Position numbers and translations under genes: made by a program
In this document: positions 6,788 through 19,321 of the stretch, piece after piece
Layout of the letters: each line of letters opens with the position of its first letter
Position numbering within the stretch: the stretch's first letter is position 1
From: Dactylosporangium siamense
GTDB taxonomy: Bacteria > Actinomycetota > Actinomycetes > Mycobacteriales > Micromonosporaceae
Direction of reading: 5' to 3'
NCBI RefSeq assembly: GCF_016862795.1
Contig: NZ_BONQ01000136.1
Location: 1 to 37,390 of the forward strand
Length of the DNA stretch: 37,390 bases
Notes under the pieces: generated by a model
Told to the model about the DNA's origin: nothing
Database searches by the model: none
The model's input: the letters and a program-made list of their open reading frames with translations, nothing else

Positions 6788-7609
6788 ATGGGGGCAGCAG
6801 CCGAGCAGGCGCCGGTGCGGCAGCGGCGCGGGTGGCTCGCCGGGATCACGGGCGCGCTGACCCTCGGCGCGCTCGGCGCCGCGCTCGGCGGCTGGCTCGC
6901 CTGGGGCACCGCACCCGACCTGCCCGACGACCGGGCCGCGATCGCACTCGTGCAGCCCCTCGTGCCGGCCAGCCGGCTGAGCGTCGACCGGCGGCACGAT
7001 CCGGCCTTCGGCTACGACCCGCCGGAGGGCGCCGCGGCGCTGCTGTTCGGCGGCGACGATTACAACGGCGGCTACGTGGCCTTCCGCGTTGATCCCCCGT
7101 CGCAGAACCTGACCGGCGCCCTGGGCATCGCCCGGCAGGCGCTCATCGACGGCAACTGGACCGTCAGCACCCGCCCCGCGGATCTCGCCGGCCAGCTCGA
7201 CGGCGTCGTCGCCGTCCGGGGCGACCTGGTCGTGCAGGCCTACCAGGAGGGTGCGAGCGGACTCGTGCTGGAGATCGGCCGGCGGGAGCCGGCGCCGGTC
7301 GGGCCGATGGTCGCGCTCGGCGCGCTGGCCGGGCTGGCGCTCGGCTGGCTCGGGATGCGCCGGGCGGTCGAGGGCACCCCGCTCACCGTGGTGCTCGCCT
7401 GGGCCGGTGCCGGGTTCCTGGCGCCGTGCACCCTGCTGACGTTTCCGATCACCGCCATGATGTACGCCGCCCCGGCGACCGGGACGGTCGCGTCCTGGGA
7501 CATCTACACCGCGTTCGGCTTCCGGTTCCTGGCGAACCTCGGCATCCTGCTGCTGCTCGCCGCGACGGTCACCGCGCTGATCGAACGGCGGCGACACTTG
7601 CCCAGGTAA
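6788..7609 (+). CDS. Unknown membrane protein, four predicted transmembrane segments
   Basis: I do not recognise this 273-residue protein. A hydrophobic segment at about 16-40 is followed by a roughly 130-residue hydrophilic domain (about 42-170), then hydrophobic segments at about 172-190, 199-225 and 247-265, and a basic C-terminus (ERRRHLPR). Positive residues before the first segment (RQRR) suggest the N-terminus is inside and the 42-170 domain is outside. It lies 33 bp after the histidine kinase on the same strand and could be cotranscribed with it, but nothing in the sequence shows a functional link. Confidence 0.7.
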   Translation: MGAAAEQAPVRQRRGWLAGITGALTLGALGAALGGWLAWGTAPDLPDDRAAIALVQPLVPASRLSVDRRHDPAFGYDPPEGAAALLFGGDDYNGGYVAFRVDPPSQNLTGALGIARQALIDGNWTVSTRPADLAGQLDGVVAVRGDLVVQAYQEGASGLVLEIGRREPAPVGPMVALGALAGLALGWLGMRRAVEGTPLTVVLAWAGAGFLAPCTLLTFPITAMMYAAPATGTVASWDIYTAFGFRFLANLGILLLLAATVTALIERRRHLPR

Positions 7610-7621
7610 GGGCGCCTCATG

Positions 7622-7635
7622 CGAACATGTGTTCG
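7622..7635. promoter_or_regulatory. LexA (SOS) box over the dinB start
   Basis: CGAACATGTGTTCG: CGAAC and GTTCG are perfect inverted arms around ATGT, which matches the Gram-positive/actinobacterial SOS box CGAAC-N4-GTTCG. It covers the GTG at 7629 and ends on the first base of the GTG at 7635. Binding of LexA here should block transcription initiation if the message is leaderless. Confidence 0.85.
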
Positions 7636-8825
7636 TGTCGGAGGGTGCCTCGATCCTGCACGCTGACCTCGACGCGTTCTACGCCTCGGTGGAGCAGCGC
7701 GACGACCCGCGCCTGCGTGGGCGGCCGGTGATCGTCGGTGGCGGGGTCGTGCTCGCGTGCAGCTACGAGGCGAAGCGGCGCGGGGTGCGCACCGCGATGG
7801 GTGGCCGGCAGGCGCGGCAGCTGTGCCCGGACGCGATCGTGGTGCCGCCCCGGATGCGGGCGTACTCCGAGGCCAGCAAGCGGGTGTTCGAGGTGTTCCG
7901 CAACACCACCCCGGTCGTCGAGGGGATCTCGATCGACGAGGCGTTCCTCGACGTGCGCGGGCTGTGGCGGATCGCCGGGACACCGCGGCGCATCGCCGAG
8001 CGGCTGCGCGGCGACGTGCTGCGCGAGGTCGGGCTGCCGATCACGGTCGGGGTGGCGCGGACGAAGTTCCTGGCGAAGGTCGCCAGCGGCGTCGCCAAGC
8101 CCGACGGGCTGCTGGTCGTGGAGCCCGCGGACGAGCTGACGTTCCTGCACGCCCTGCCGGTCGAGCGACTCTGGGGCGTCGGCGCGGTCACCGCGGCGAA
8201 GCTGCACGCGCACCGGATCAAGACGGTGGGGCAGGTCGCCCGGCTCGGCGAGGCGACCCTGGTGTCGATGCTCGGGGAGGGCACCGGCCGGCACCTGAAC
8301 GCCCTGGCGCACAACCGGGATCCGCGGCCGGTGCAGGTGGGGCGGCGGCGCCGGTCGATGGGCGCGCAGCGGGCCCTCGGCCGCGGCCCGCACCCGCCGG
8401 CGTTCGTGGACGCGGTCCTCGCGGAGCTGGTCGACCGGGTCTGCCGCCGGCTGCGGGCCGCCGAGCGGGGCGGCCGGACCGTGGTGCTCAGGCTGCGCTT
8501 CGCCGACTTCACGAAGGTGACCCGCTCGCACACCCTGGCCAAGGAGACCTGGCACACCACGACGATCCTGGATGCGGTGCGCCGGCTGCACCACCAGGCC
8601 GGGTCGCTCATCGCGAACCGGGGACTGACCCTCGTCGGCATCGCCGTGGCGAACCTGGACGGCGACGGCGCCGTGCAACTCGAACTGCCGCTGCAGGCAC
8701 ACACCGGCGGCGAGCTCGACGCGGCGATGGACCAGGTCCGGAACCGGTTCGGCTCGGCCGCGCTGATGCGGGCGTCACTGCTGGGCCGGCAGCAGGGGCC
8801 AACGACTCCCCTGCTGCCGGACTGA
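7629..8825 (+). CDS. dinB: DNA polymerase IV (Y-family, DinB)
   Basis: A translesion DNA polymerase of 398 residues. Palm-domain catalytic acids are D13 (HADLDAFYASVE) and D103-E104 (SIDEAF). The steric-gate position holds Y18, which excludes ribonucleotides. Helix-hairpin-helix and little-finger regions follow (VERLWGVGAVTAAKLHA, then GRRRRSMGAQ). QLELPL at 350-355 looks like the beta-clamp-binding motif. Translation begins at GTG 7629 or GTG 7635; neither has a good Shine-Dalgarno, and an SOS box lies across both, so I expect a leaderless, LexA-controlled transcript. The 3' end encodes a strong hairpin, and the gene converges on the beta-glucosidase gene with 4 bp between the stops. Which DinB paralogue this is cannot be told from the window. 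Confidence 0.93.
   Translation: MFVSEGASILHADLDAFYASVEQRDDPRLRGRPVIVGGGVVLACSYEAKRRGVRTAMGGRQARQLCPDAIVVPPRMRAYSEASKRVFEVFRNTTPVVEGISIDEAFLDVRGLWRIAGTPRRIAERLRGDVLREVGLPITVGVARTKFLAKVASGVAKPDGLLVVEPADELTFLHALPVERLWGVGAVTAAKLHAHRIKTVGQVARLGEATLVSMLGEGTGRHLNALAHNRDPRPVQVGRRRRSMGAQRALGRGPHPPAFVDAVLAELVDRVCRRLRAAERGGRTVVLRLRFADFTKVTRSHTLAKETWHTTTILDAVRRLHHQAGSLIANRGLTLVGIAVANLDGDGAVQLELPLQAHTGGELDAAMDQVRNRFGSAALMRASLLGRQQGPTTPLLPD
8786..8820. terminator. Bidirectional terminator inside the dinB 3' end
   Basis: The 13-base arm at 8786-8798 (CCGGCAGCAGGGG) pairs perfectly with 8808-8820 around a 9-nt loop. It is coding sequence for the last residues of DinB, and it also lies just past the stop of the convergent GH1 gene, so it can terminate that transcript too. 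There is no U tract, as is common in actinomycetes. Confidence 0.65.
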
Positions 8826-8829
8826 ACGC

Positions 8830-10224
<1,395 letters not shown>

Positions 10225-10269
10225 GGTTCTCCTGTTTTCAGTTACTGGGACGTTGTGCCAGCGGCTGCG

Positions 10270-11279
<1,010 letters not shown>

Positions 11280-11283
<4 letters not shown>

Positions 11284-12407
11284 CGCTTCGCTCCATCAGT
11301 GCCGGTGCTGTGACCCTCGGTCGCGACAAGGTCGGCCCCGCCGGCGGTGGCGGCACGGCCGTTGCTCGCGGGCGGGTGCTTGATCTCGATCTCGGGGGTG
11401 GTGTCGACGCGGCCGCGGATGACGGGGGTGAACCCGACCCGCATGGTGACCTTGTCGCCGTTGGGGGCGCGCCGGGCGCCGGCGCCGGCGGTGCGCAGCC
11501 GGGGGCTCACGAACTCGTCGATACCGAAGTTGATCAGGCTCAGCGCGGTGCCGAGGAACGCGATGGCCAGACCGGCCGGCACGAACCACCACCAGGCGCC
11601 CTGCGCGAGGGCCTGCTGGCCCTGCGCCCAGAACAGGATGGTGCCCCAGTTCCAGGTGGAGACCGACGAGATGCCGATGAAGGCCAGCGTGATCTCCGAC
11701 ATGACGGCGAAGATGACGGTGCCGACGAAGCTGGACGCGATGATCGCGGTCAGGTTCGGCAGGATCTCGAACAGCACGATCCGCCAGGTCTTCTCGCCGG
11801 TCGCCCGGGACGCCTCGACGTAGTCCCGCCGTCGGAGTGACAGGGTCTGGGCTCTCAGCACCCGGGCGCCGTACGCCCAGGACGTACACCCGATGACCAG
11901 CGCGACGACGATGTCGCCGGCGTTGCTGATCGTGGAGGTGACGATGATGATCAGCGGCAGCGCCGGGATGACCAGGAAGACGTTGGACACCGCGGAGAGG
12001 CTCTCGTCGGCGGCGCCGCCCAGGTAGCCGGACGTGACGCCGATGAGCACCGACAGGATCGTCGCGACGATGCCGGCGATCGCGCCGACCAGCACGACGC
12101 CGCGGGTGCCGACCAGGATCTGGCTGAAGATGTCCTTGCCGAGGTGGTCGGTGCCGAACCAGTGCGCACCCGACGGCGCCTGCAGCTTGTCCGGGGTGAT
12201 CAGGTCGGCGTCGTACGGCGCCACCCACGGGCCGATGATCGCGAACAGCAGGTAGATGCCGAGCACGATCAGGCCGGTCGCGGCCTTGCCGTTGGCGACG
12301 AACCGGAACCGCTTGCGCTTCGCCTTCGACGACGGCTTCACGCTCGGCTGGGCCATCGAGCCCTGACCCGGGATCACCTGCTCGATGCTGGACGGAGTGA
12401 CGGTCAT
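11280..12407 (-). CDS. ABC importer permease, DppC/OppC-like
   Basis: 375 residues from the ATG at 12407. A hydrophilic N-terminus leads into the first membrane helix (GLIVLGIYLLFAIIGPWVAPY), then the GTDHLGKD segment typical of DppC, and further helices containing the permease EAA-like loop (DYVEASRATGEKTWRIVLFE). The C-terminal 60-70 residues are hydrophilic and unusually long, with no recognisable domain. A GTG at 12416 is an alternative start, but AAAGAG sits 8 bases before the ATG, so I prefer 12407. One base separates the stop of the upstream permease gene from this start, which points to coupled translation. Confidence 0.9.
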
Positions 12408-12408
12408 C

Positions 12409-13389
12409 TCAACCACTCTTTCGGGTGCGCGGGTCGAGCAGCAGGTAGGCCACGTCGGCCAGCAGGTTGGCCACCAGTACCGAGATCGTGATGACCAGGA
12501 AGATGCCCTGCATCAGCGGGTAGTCGTACGCCTGGACGCCCTGGAAGAGCTGGTAGCCGACGCCCGGGTAGGAGAACACGATCTCCACCAGCAGGGTGCC
12601 GCCGACGATGAAGCCCAGCGACAGCGCGAACCCGGACACGTTGGGCAGCAGCGCGTTGCGGGCCGCGTAGCTGAAGGCGACCCGCTTGTCGGACAGGCCC
12701 TTGGCGTGCGCGACGGTGATGTAGTCCTCGGAGGCGACGGTGACCATCATGTTGCGCATGCCGAGCATCCAGCCGCTCATCGAGGAGATGAGGATCGTGG
12801 CGGCCGGCAGGAGGCTGTGGTTGATCGCGCTGCCGATGAAGTAGTGGTCCCAGGCCGGCACCAGGCCGGGGGTGAAGCCGCCGGAGGACGGGAACCAGCT
12901 GCCGGGGCCGGCGAGCAGGGCGATCGCGACGAGCCCGAGCCAGAAGTACGGCACCGACGACAGGAACGTGGTGGCCGGCAGCAGGCTGTCGATCCACGAG
13001 CCGCGCTTCCAGCCGGCGCCGACACCCAGGGCGGTGCCGATGAGGAAGCTCAGGATGGTGGTGATGCCGACCAGGCCGACCGTCCACGGCAGGCTCTGGC
13101 TGATCACCTCGGACACCGGCGTCGGGAAGAACGTGAACGACATGCCGAGGTCGCCCTTGAACAGCTGCTGCCAGTAGCCGATGTACTGGTCCCAGAGACT
13201 CTGCTTCTTGTCCAGGCCGAACAGCACCTCGAGGGAGTGGATCGCGTCGCTGGTGAGCCGGCCCTGGTTCTTGGAGATCAGCGAGCTCACCGGGTCGCCG
13301 GGCATGACCCGCGGGATGAAGAAGTTGAGGGTGATCGCCGCCCACAGCGTGAACAGGTAGAAGGCGAAGCGTTGCAGCAGGAACTTCAT
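12409..13389 (-). CDS. ABC importer permease, DppB/OppB-like
   Basis: 326 residues. The N-terminal helix ([20 protein letters not shown]) followed by MPGDPVSSL is the standard opening of DppB/OppB permeases. Several further hydrophobic helices and the cytoplasmic loop [20 protein letters not shown], which docks onto the ATPase, follow. It is an inner-membrane subunit that pairs with the DppC-like permease just downstream. Its start overlaps the stop of the second ATPase by 4 bases (ATGA at 13386-13389). Confidence 0.92.
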   Translation of the reverse strand: MKFLLQRFAFYLFTLWAAITLNFFIPRVMPGDPVSSLISKNQGRLTSDAIHSLEVLFGLDKKQSLWDQYIGYWQQLFKGDLGMSFTFFPTPVSEVISQSLPWTVGLVGITTILSFLIGTALGVGAGWKRGSWIDSLLPATTFLSSVPYFWLGLVAIALLAGPGSWFPSSGGFTPGLVPAWDHYFIGSAINHSLLPAATILISSMSGWMLGMRNMMVTVASEDYITVAHAKGLSDKRVAFSYAARNALLPNVSGFALSLGFIVGGTLLVEIVFSYPGVGYQLFQGVQAYDYPLMQGIFLVITISVLVANLLADVAYLLLDPRTRKSG

Positions 13390-14519
13390 CGTGCCTCCTC
13401 CGTCAGCGTCAGGGCCGGCGGCGTGGGGATGGCGGAGTCGACGTCGGCGGCGGAGCCGATGCCCTCTTTGGCGACGGTCTCCGCGTCGTACAACCAGCAG
13501 GCGGCCCAGTGACCGTCGCGGTCGCCGATCTCCAGGCGGGGCGGCAGGTCGACCTTGCAGCGGGGCATGGCGTGCGGGCAGCGCGGGTTGAACCGGCAGC
13601 CGGCCGGAGGCCGGATCAGGCTCGGCGGCTCGCCGTTGCCGCGGTCCAGCACGGTCGGGTCGGCGATGCCCTCGATGCGGTCCGGGTCGGGCGCGGACTC
13701 GATCAGCAGCCGGGTGTAGGGGTGCGCCGGGTTCTGGGTGACGGTCTCGCTGTCGCCGCCCTCGACCATGCGGCCCGCGTACATGACCATCGTCTCGTCG
13801 GCGAAGTACCGCGCCGAGGCGATGTCGTGCGTGATGTACAGGATGGCGAGGTTGAGCCGGTCCTTGAGGTCCTTCAGCAGGTTCAGGATGCCCAGCCGGA
13901 TCGACACGTCGAGCATGGAGACCGGCTCGTCGGCGAGCAGGGCCTCCGGGTCGGCGCCGAGGGCGCGGGCGATCGCGACGCGCTGGCGCTGGCCGCCGGA
14001 CAGCTCGTGCGGGAACTTGTCGATGTACCGCTCGGGCGGGGTGAGGCTGACCCGGGTGAGCAGGTTCGCCAGGGCCGCCTCGAGGTCGGCCGACGTCTTG
14101 CCCGCGTTGCCGTGGATCTTCAGCGCGCGGGTGAGGTGGTAGCGCACGGTGTGCACGGGGTTGAGCGAACCGAAGGGGTCCTGGAAGATGAGCTGCACCC
14201 GCTTGACGTAGGTGCGGAAGCGGCGGCCGCCGTGCACCTTCGTCGACGTGCCGTGCAGCAGGATGTCGCCGGCCGTGCGCGGGTAGAGCTGCGCGAGCAG
14301 GCGGGCGACTGTGGACTTGCCGGAGCCGGACTCGCCGACCAGTGCGGTGACTCTGCCCCGTCGCAGCGTCAGGTGGACGTCGTCCACGGCGTGGACGGCT
14401 GCCTTGGTGCCGGAGAAGAGGTCACTCAGCCGCCTGCGGACGGGGAAATGCTTGGTCAGGCCGACGGCCTCCAGCACCACCTCGCCGACCGGCGCCGCCG
14501 TGCTTTCGCTCAACGTCAT
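13386..14519 (-). CDS. ABC importer ATPase, DppF/OppF-like
   Basis: 377 residues. Walker [10 protein letters not shown] is at 62-70, the Q-loop is [12 protein letters not shown], the signature LSGGQRQR is at 173-180 and the Walker B glutamate is in ALLADEP. The C-terminal extension contains [14 protein letters not shown], the oligopeptide-transporter motif. It is the first gene after the binding protein, separated by 90 bp that contain a strong hairpin, so it may be made at a lower level than the binding protein. It overlaps the permease gene by 4 bases. Confidence 0.93.
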   Translation of the reverse strand: MTLSESTAAPVGEVVLEAVGLTKHFPVRRRLSDLFSGTKAAVHAVDDVHLTLRRGRVTALVGESGSGKSTVARLLAQLYPRTAGDILLHGTSTKVHGGRRFRTYVKRVQLIFQDPFGSLNPVHTVRYHLTRALKIHGNAGKTSADLEAALANLLTRVSLTPPERYIDKFPHELSGGQRQRVAIARALGADPEALLADEPVSMLDVSIRLGILNLLKDLKDRLNLAILYITHDIASARYFADETMVMYAGRMVEGGDSETVTQNPAHPYTRLLIESAPDPDRIEGIADPTVLDRGNGEPPSLIRPPAGCRFNPRCPHAMPRCKVDLPPRLEIGDRDGHWAACWLYDAETVAKEGIGSAADVDSAIPTPPALTLTEEAR

Positions 14520-14555
14520 GCCGATGGTCCTGTCTCAAAGGTGTTGTCACGGGGT

Positions 14556-14594
14556 ACCGCTCCCCGGGTGACCGACGGCCACCCGGGGAGCGGT
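14556..14594 (-). terminator. Hairpin between binding protein and transporter genes
   Basis: A perfect 15-bp GC-rich stem: 14556-14570 pairs with 14580-14594 around a 9-nt loop. It lies just after the binding-protein stop at 14610. There is no U run. Such a hairpin between a binding-protein gene and its permease genes often acts as a partial terminator or as a 3' stabiliser that raises binding-protein mRNA. That role is inferred. Confidence 0.7.
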
Positions 14595-14609
14595 GTCACT
14601 TGCGACCGG

Positions 14610-16283
<1,674 letters not shown>

Positions 16284-16422
16284 GGGGGTGTCTCCTTACG
16301 GACCTGGATCGACAGGTGGGGCGGTCATTCGGGGTATGACGACGGGGCCTTCTTGCGGCAGGTCCCGCCCTTTGGTGCGGTGTCGGTGGTGCTGGCTGAA
16401 CGGTGGTGCGCTCGGGCTGCGC

Positions 16423-17418
16423 CTACGCGGTCGAGGACCGCACGACGAGCGTGGTGGACAGGATGTTGGGCTCACTCGTCAACGGCGTGCCGTCGAAGTG
16501 TGCGATGAGCCGCCGGGCCGCCATCTCGCCCATCTGCCGCATCGGCTGGCGGATGGTCGTGAGTGGGGGCTCGGTGTGCGCGGCGTGGAGGATGTCGTCG
16601 AAGCCCACGAGGGCGACATCTCCCGGCACCGTGCGGCCCGCGTGACGCAGCGCCTGGAGGGCACCGGCGGCGGACAGGTCGTTGTGGGCGAAGACGGCGT
16701 CGAACTCGAGGCCCAGACCCAGCGCCCGCTGGATCGCCTGGGCGCCGCAGTCGTACGTGAAATCGCCCTCCATCACAAACCGCGGGTCGACCGGGTGGCC
16801 GGAGGCGTCGAACACGTCGGCGAAGCCTCGGAGCCGGTCCTGCGTGCAACCGAACTTTTCCGGACCGGTGATCACCAGGGGGTGCCGCCGGCCGATCTCG
16901 ACGAGATGCCGGGCGGCGAGGGCCCCGCCGGCCCGGTTGGTGGTCCCGACCGACGGCATGAGCGGCTTGTCGCCCCGGTCGTCGATGAGCACCACCGGCA
17001 GGCCGCCGGCATACAGGTCCGCGAGGTAGTCCAGGGTGCCCTCCGGCTCGATCGCCAGCAGGCCGTCGAAGGCCTTGCCGGAGACCTGCGCGGAGAACTG
17101 CCGCATCGACTCGGCGCCACGGTTGCACGTGAACAGCAGCAACCCGTAACCCTCCGCCTCGACGACATCAACTGCCCCTTGCACGATCTCGCCCATCCAC
17201 GGCCAGATCAGCGACGGCACCAGCATCCCGATGACCCTGGTGTGGCCGCGGGCGAGGTTGACCGCCCGCGCGCTGGGCGTGTAGCCCAGCTCGTCGATGA
17301 CCCTCCGCACCCGTGCCGCGGTCGACTCGTCGACCTCTCCTTTGCCGTTGAGCACCCGCGAGACGGTGGTCTTGCTGACCCCGGCCCGGGACGCGACATC
17401 GGCGATGGTGATCGGCAC
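16423..17418 (-). CDS. LacI-family transcriptional regulator
   Basis: 331 residues. The HTH is at 1-25 (TIADVASRAGVSKTTVSRVL), followed by the hinge helix (TPSARAVNLARG) and a periplasmic-binding-protein-like sugar domain with DAVFAHNDLSAAGAL and DVALVGFDDI. It probably represses the downstream transporter and beta-glucosidase genes and is released by an imported or hydrolysed sugar. The start is GTG 17418. The promoter just upstream has a TTGACA -35 and four operator-like 12-mers downstream of the predicted +1, so autoregulation is likely. The order regulator, binding protein, importer, GH1, all on one strand, supports a single regulon. Confidence 0.93.
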   Translation of the reverse strand: MPITIADVASRAGVSKTTVSRVLNGKGEVDESTAARVRRVIDELGYTPSARAVNLARGHTRVIGMLVPSLIWPWMGEIVQGAVDVVEAEGYGLLLFTCNRGAESMRQFSAQVSGKAFDGLLAIEPEGTLDYLADLYAGGLPVVLIDDRGDKPLMPSVGTTNRAGGALAARHLVEIGRRHPLVITGPEKFGCTQDRLRGFADVFDASGHPVDPRFVMEGDFTYDCGAQAIQRALGLGLEFDAVFAHNDLSAAGALQALRHAGRTVPGDVALVGFDDILHAAHTEPPLTTIRQPMRQMGEMAARRLIAHFDGTPLTSEPNILSTTLVVRSSTA

Positions 17419-17436
17419 GCCGCGATCCTCTCTGTG

Positions 17437-17490
17437 AGAGCGCTTTCTGGCAAGAGAGCGTTTTCTGGAACCGGTTCCGCAACCGGTTCC
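17437..17490. promoter_or_regulatory. Composite operator: four 12-bp blocks of two kinds
   Basis: Two near-identical blocks AGAGCGCTTTCT (17437-17448) and AGAGCGTTTTCT (17455-17466) are followed directly by GGAACCGGTTCC (17467-17478, a perfect palindrome) and GCAACCGGTTCC (17479-17490). LacI-family operators are usually palindromes centred on CG or GC, and both kinds here fit. An inverted copy of the first, GAAAGCGCTCT, lies at 17644-17654, about 206 bp away, which could allow looping. Confidence 0.7.
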
Positions 17491-17495
17491 GGCAC

Positions 17496-17525
17496 ACTAA
17501 ATCTGATTGCGGACTGTGGTGTCAA
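17496..17525 (-). promoter_or_regulatory. Promoter of the LacI-family gene
   Basis: On the minus strand TTGACA (revcomp of 17520-17525) and TTTAGT (revcomp of 17496-17501) are separated by 18 bp. The -35 is a perfect consensus and the -10 matches TATAAT at 4 of 6. Transcription would begin near 17489, inside the operator blocks, so a bound repressor would sit on or just past +1. Confidence 0.65.
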
Positions 17526-17652
17526 TAACACGGTGGTAACGAAACTTAACCTCCGAGAAAACCTTGCCAAGGCCTCGGGCGGTGGTGTTTGCTCGGCAGC
17601 ACGTCGATGCGCGGGCGGCAGCGTCGACGCGCACGCCTGCCCTGAAAGCGCT
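17526..17652. other. Intergenic region upstream of the LacI promoter
   Basis: About 125 bp between the LacI promoter and the 3' end of the Ser/Thr kinase gene. It contains the short palindrome CCTTG-C-CAAGG (17562-17572), a loose direct repeat of GTCGA-GCGC elements, and the left part of the inverted operator copy GAAAGCGCTCT at 17644. I see no gene and no convincing terminator for the kinase transcript. Confidence 0.5.
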
Positions 17653-19284
17653 CTATCGGCCGGGCAGGTGGATGACCGTGCCGTCGCTCAACGGCTGCTG
17701 CTTGACGACCAGCACGTCGAACTTGAGCCCCTTCGGCACGTCGAAGACGAGGGTGCCGGTGACCGGTTTGCCCGCCTTGATCTCCCCGTACAGCGGACGG
17801 GTGGCCTCGTTGTAGAGCCACGACCACTCGTCCGGTTTGTGGTCGTTGCCGTCGGTGTCACGCAGCCGCTGCGAGCCCTGCCAGATGTACGTGCCGCCGC
17901 TGCCCAGGTTCTCCACCTGGATCTGCACCAGGCAGAACTCGCCCTTCGCGTCCTTGACCAAGGGACGCTTGCCGATCTGTGCCGCGCCGCAGTCGAAGTC
18001 CGTGACGGTGAAACGCAGGCCGCCGTCGGTCGCCACCGGACTCGGCTTCTTCGACGGTGCCTTGCTCGCCGGCGCCGCGGTGCTGGGGCCGACCTGCGGG
18101 TCGTCCGAACCGGCCGAATTGGCGAGCCGGAACACGCCCCAGAGACAGCCGAGCACGATGAGCACCGCCACGACGGCGCTGACCCCGCGGCCGATCCTGG
18201 GCGGTCTGGGCCGGGGCGGCGGGGGTACCGGCGGGAGCGGCATCCGTGGGCCCCAGCCGCCCGCATGTTGGGATGTTACGAATCCGCCGCCGATGCCGTG
18301 CGTCGGATCGATCATCGTCGGGCTCACGGGTACCGGCGAAACCGGCATTCCGGGCGCGTACGTGCCGTGCACGGCGGTCGGCGAGACCGGCACGACGGGC
18401 GCCGCGCCGGACGCGAACCGCCGGTTGGTCGGCGGTCTCGGGGCCGCGGCCCCGCGGATCGTCCTCGTGGTGCCCTGCGGCCCGTTGGCGCCGCGGGGGG
18501 ACGTCACGTGCACCGCGGCCGGGTCGTCGTCGCCGACGAGCGCCAGCAGGACCTGGCGGGCCGTGGGGCGGGCGGCCGGGTCGTCCCGCAGCGCCCGCGC
18601 GACCACGTCGGCGAGCTCCGGGGCCAGTCCCGCCGGCACGGACCCGGCCGGCTTGACGCCCGTGCCCGCCCACGCGACGAGGAGGCCCCAGGAGTACACG
18701 TCGGAGGCCTGGCTCGGCGGCGCGCCGCGCTCCTGCTCGGGGGCGAGCCAGCCCGGGGTGCCGAACAGCTGCCCCACGGGGCCGGCATGCCCCAGCAGGC
18801 GGGCCACGCCGAAGTCGATGACCTTCGGGCCGAACGGCGACAGCAGCACGTTGCGCGGGCTGAGGTCGGCGTGCACGAGCCCGACGGCGTGGATCGCGGT
18901 GAGCGCCGCGGCGACCCCGACGGCGACGGCCTCGACCTGACCCGCGAGAGGCCCGTTGAGGGTCGTGTAGTCGTGCAGGGACGGCCCGGAGACGTATTCG
19001 GTCACCAGGTGCGGCACGGGACCGTCCAGCGCCACGTCGAGCACGCGGGCGGTGCAGAAGCCGGCGACCCGGGACGCGGCGGCGGCCTCGGCCGCGAACC
19101 GCTGCCGGAACTGCGGGTCGCCGTGCCACGCCGGGTTGATGACCTTCAGCGCGACCCGGCGGTCGTCGGGGCCGGCGGCGAGGTAGACGGTCCCCATGCC
19201 GCCGACGCCGAGCACGCCGAGCAGCCGGTAAGACCCGACCGTGGCCGGGTCCTCGGCTCGCAACGGCGCGGGCACGTCCCCCAT
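17653..19284 (-). CDS. Transmembrane serine/threonine protein kinase
   Basis: 543 residues. The kinase domain is at about 17-250: glycine loop LGVGGMGTVY, K47 in VALKVI, catalytic loop HADLSPRN with D140 and N145, and DFG at 157-159. The usual HRD arginine is alanine (A139), so it is a non-RD kinase and may not depend on activation-loop phosphorylation in the usual way. A Pro-rich, Thr-rich linker (255-366) and one transmembrane helix (about 367-390) follow. The C-terminal extracellular domain (410-543) resembles small beta-sandwich domains of the DUF4352 type, and its ligand is unknown. It lies 37 bp after polyphosphate glucokinase on the same strand. Confidence 0.9.
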   Translation of the reverse strand: MGDVPAPLRAEDPATVGSYRLLGVLGVGGMGTVYLAAGPDDRRVALKVINPAWHGDPQFRQRFAAEAAAASRVAGFCTARVLDVALDGPVPHLVTEYVSGPSLHDYTTLNGPLAGQVEAVAVGVAAALTAIHAVGLVHADLSPRNVLLSPFGPKVIDFGVARLLGHAGPVGQLFGTPGWLAPEQERGAPPSQASDVYSWGLLVAWAGTGVKPAGSVPAGLAPELADVVARALRDDPAARPTARQVLLALVGDDDPAAVHVTSPRGANGPQGTTRTIRGAAAPRPPTNRRFASGAAPVVPVSPTAVHGTYAPGMPVSPVPVSPTMIDPTHGIGGGFVTSQHAGGWGPRMPLPPVPPPPRPRPPRIGRGVSAVVAVLIVLGCLWGVFRLANSAGSDDPQVGPSTAAPASKAPSKKPSPVATDGGLRFTVTDFDCGAAQIGKRPLVKDAKGEFCLVQIQVENLGSGGTYIWQGSQRLRDTDGNDHKPDEWSWLYNEATRPLYGEIKAGKPVTGTLVFDVPKGLKFDVLVVKQQPLSDGTVIHLPGR

Positions 19285-19321
19285 GGCACCTATCGTGCCC
19301 TATGCCCGCACACGTTCGCGC

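Noticed and set aside
8740-8750. GGAACCGGTTC in dinB as a LacI operator
   Set aside because: It is inside coding sequence for Asn-Arg-Phe, far from any start; likely chance.
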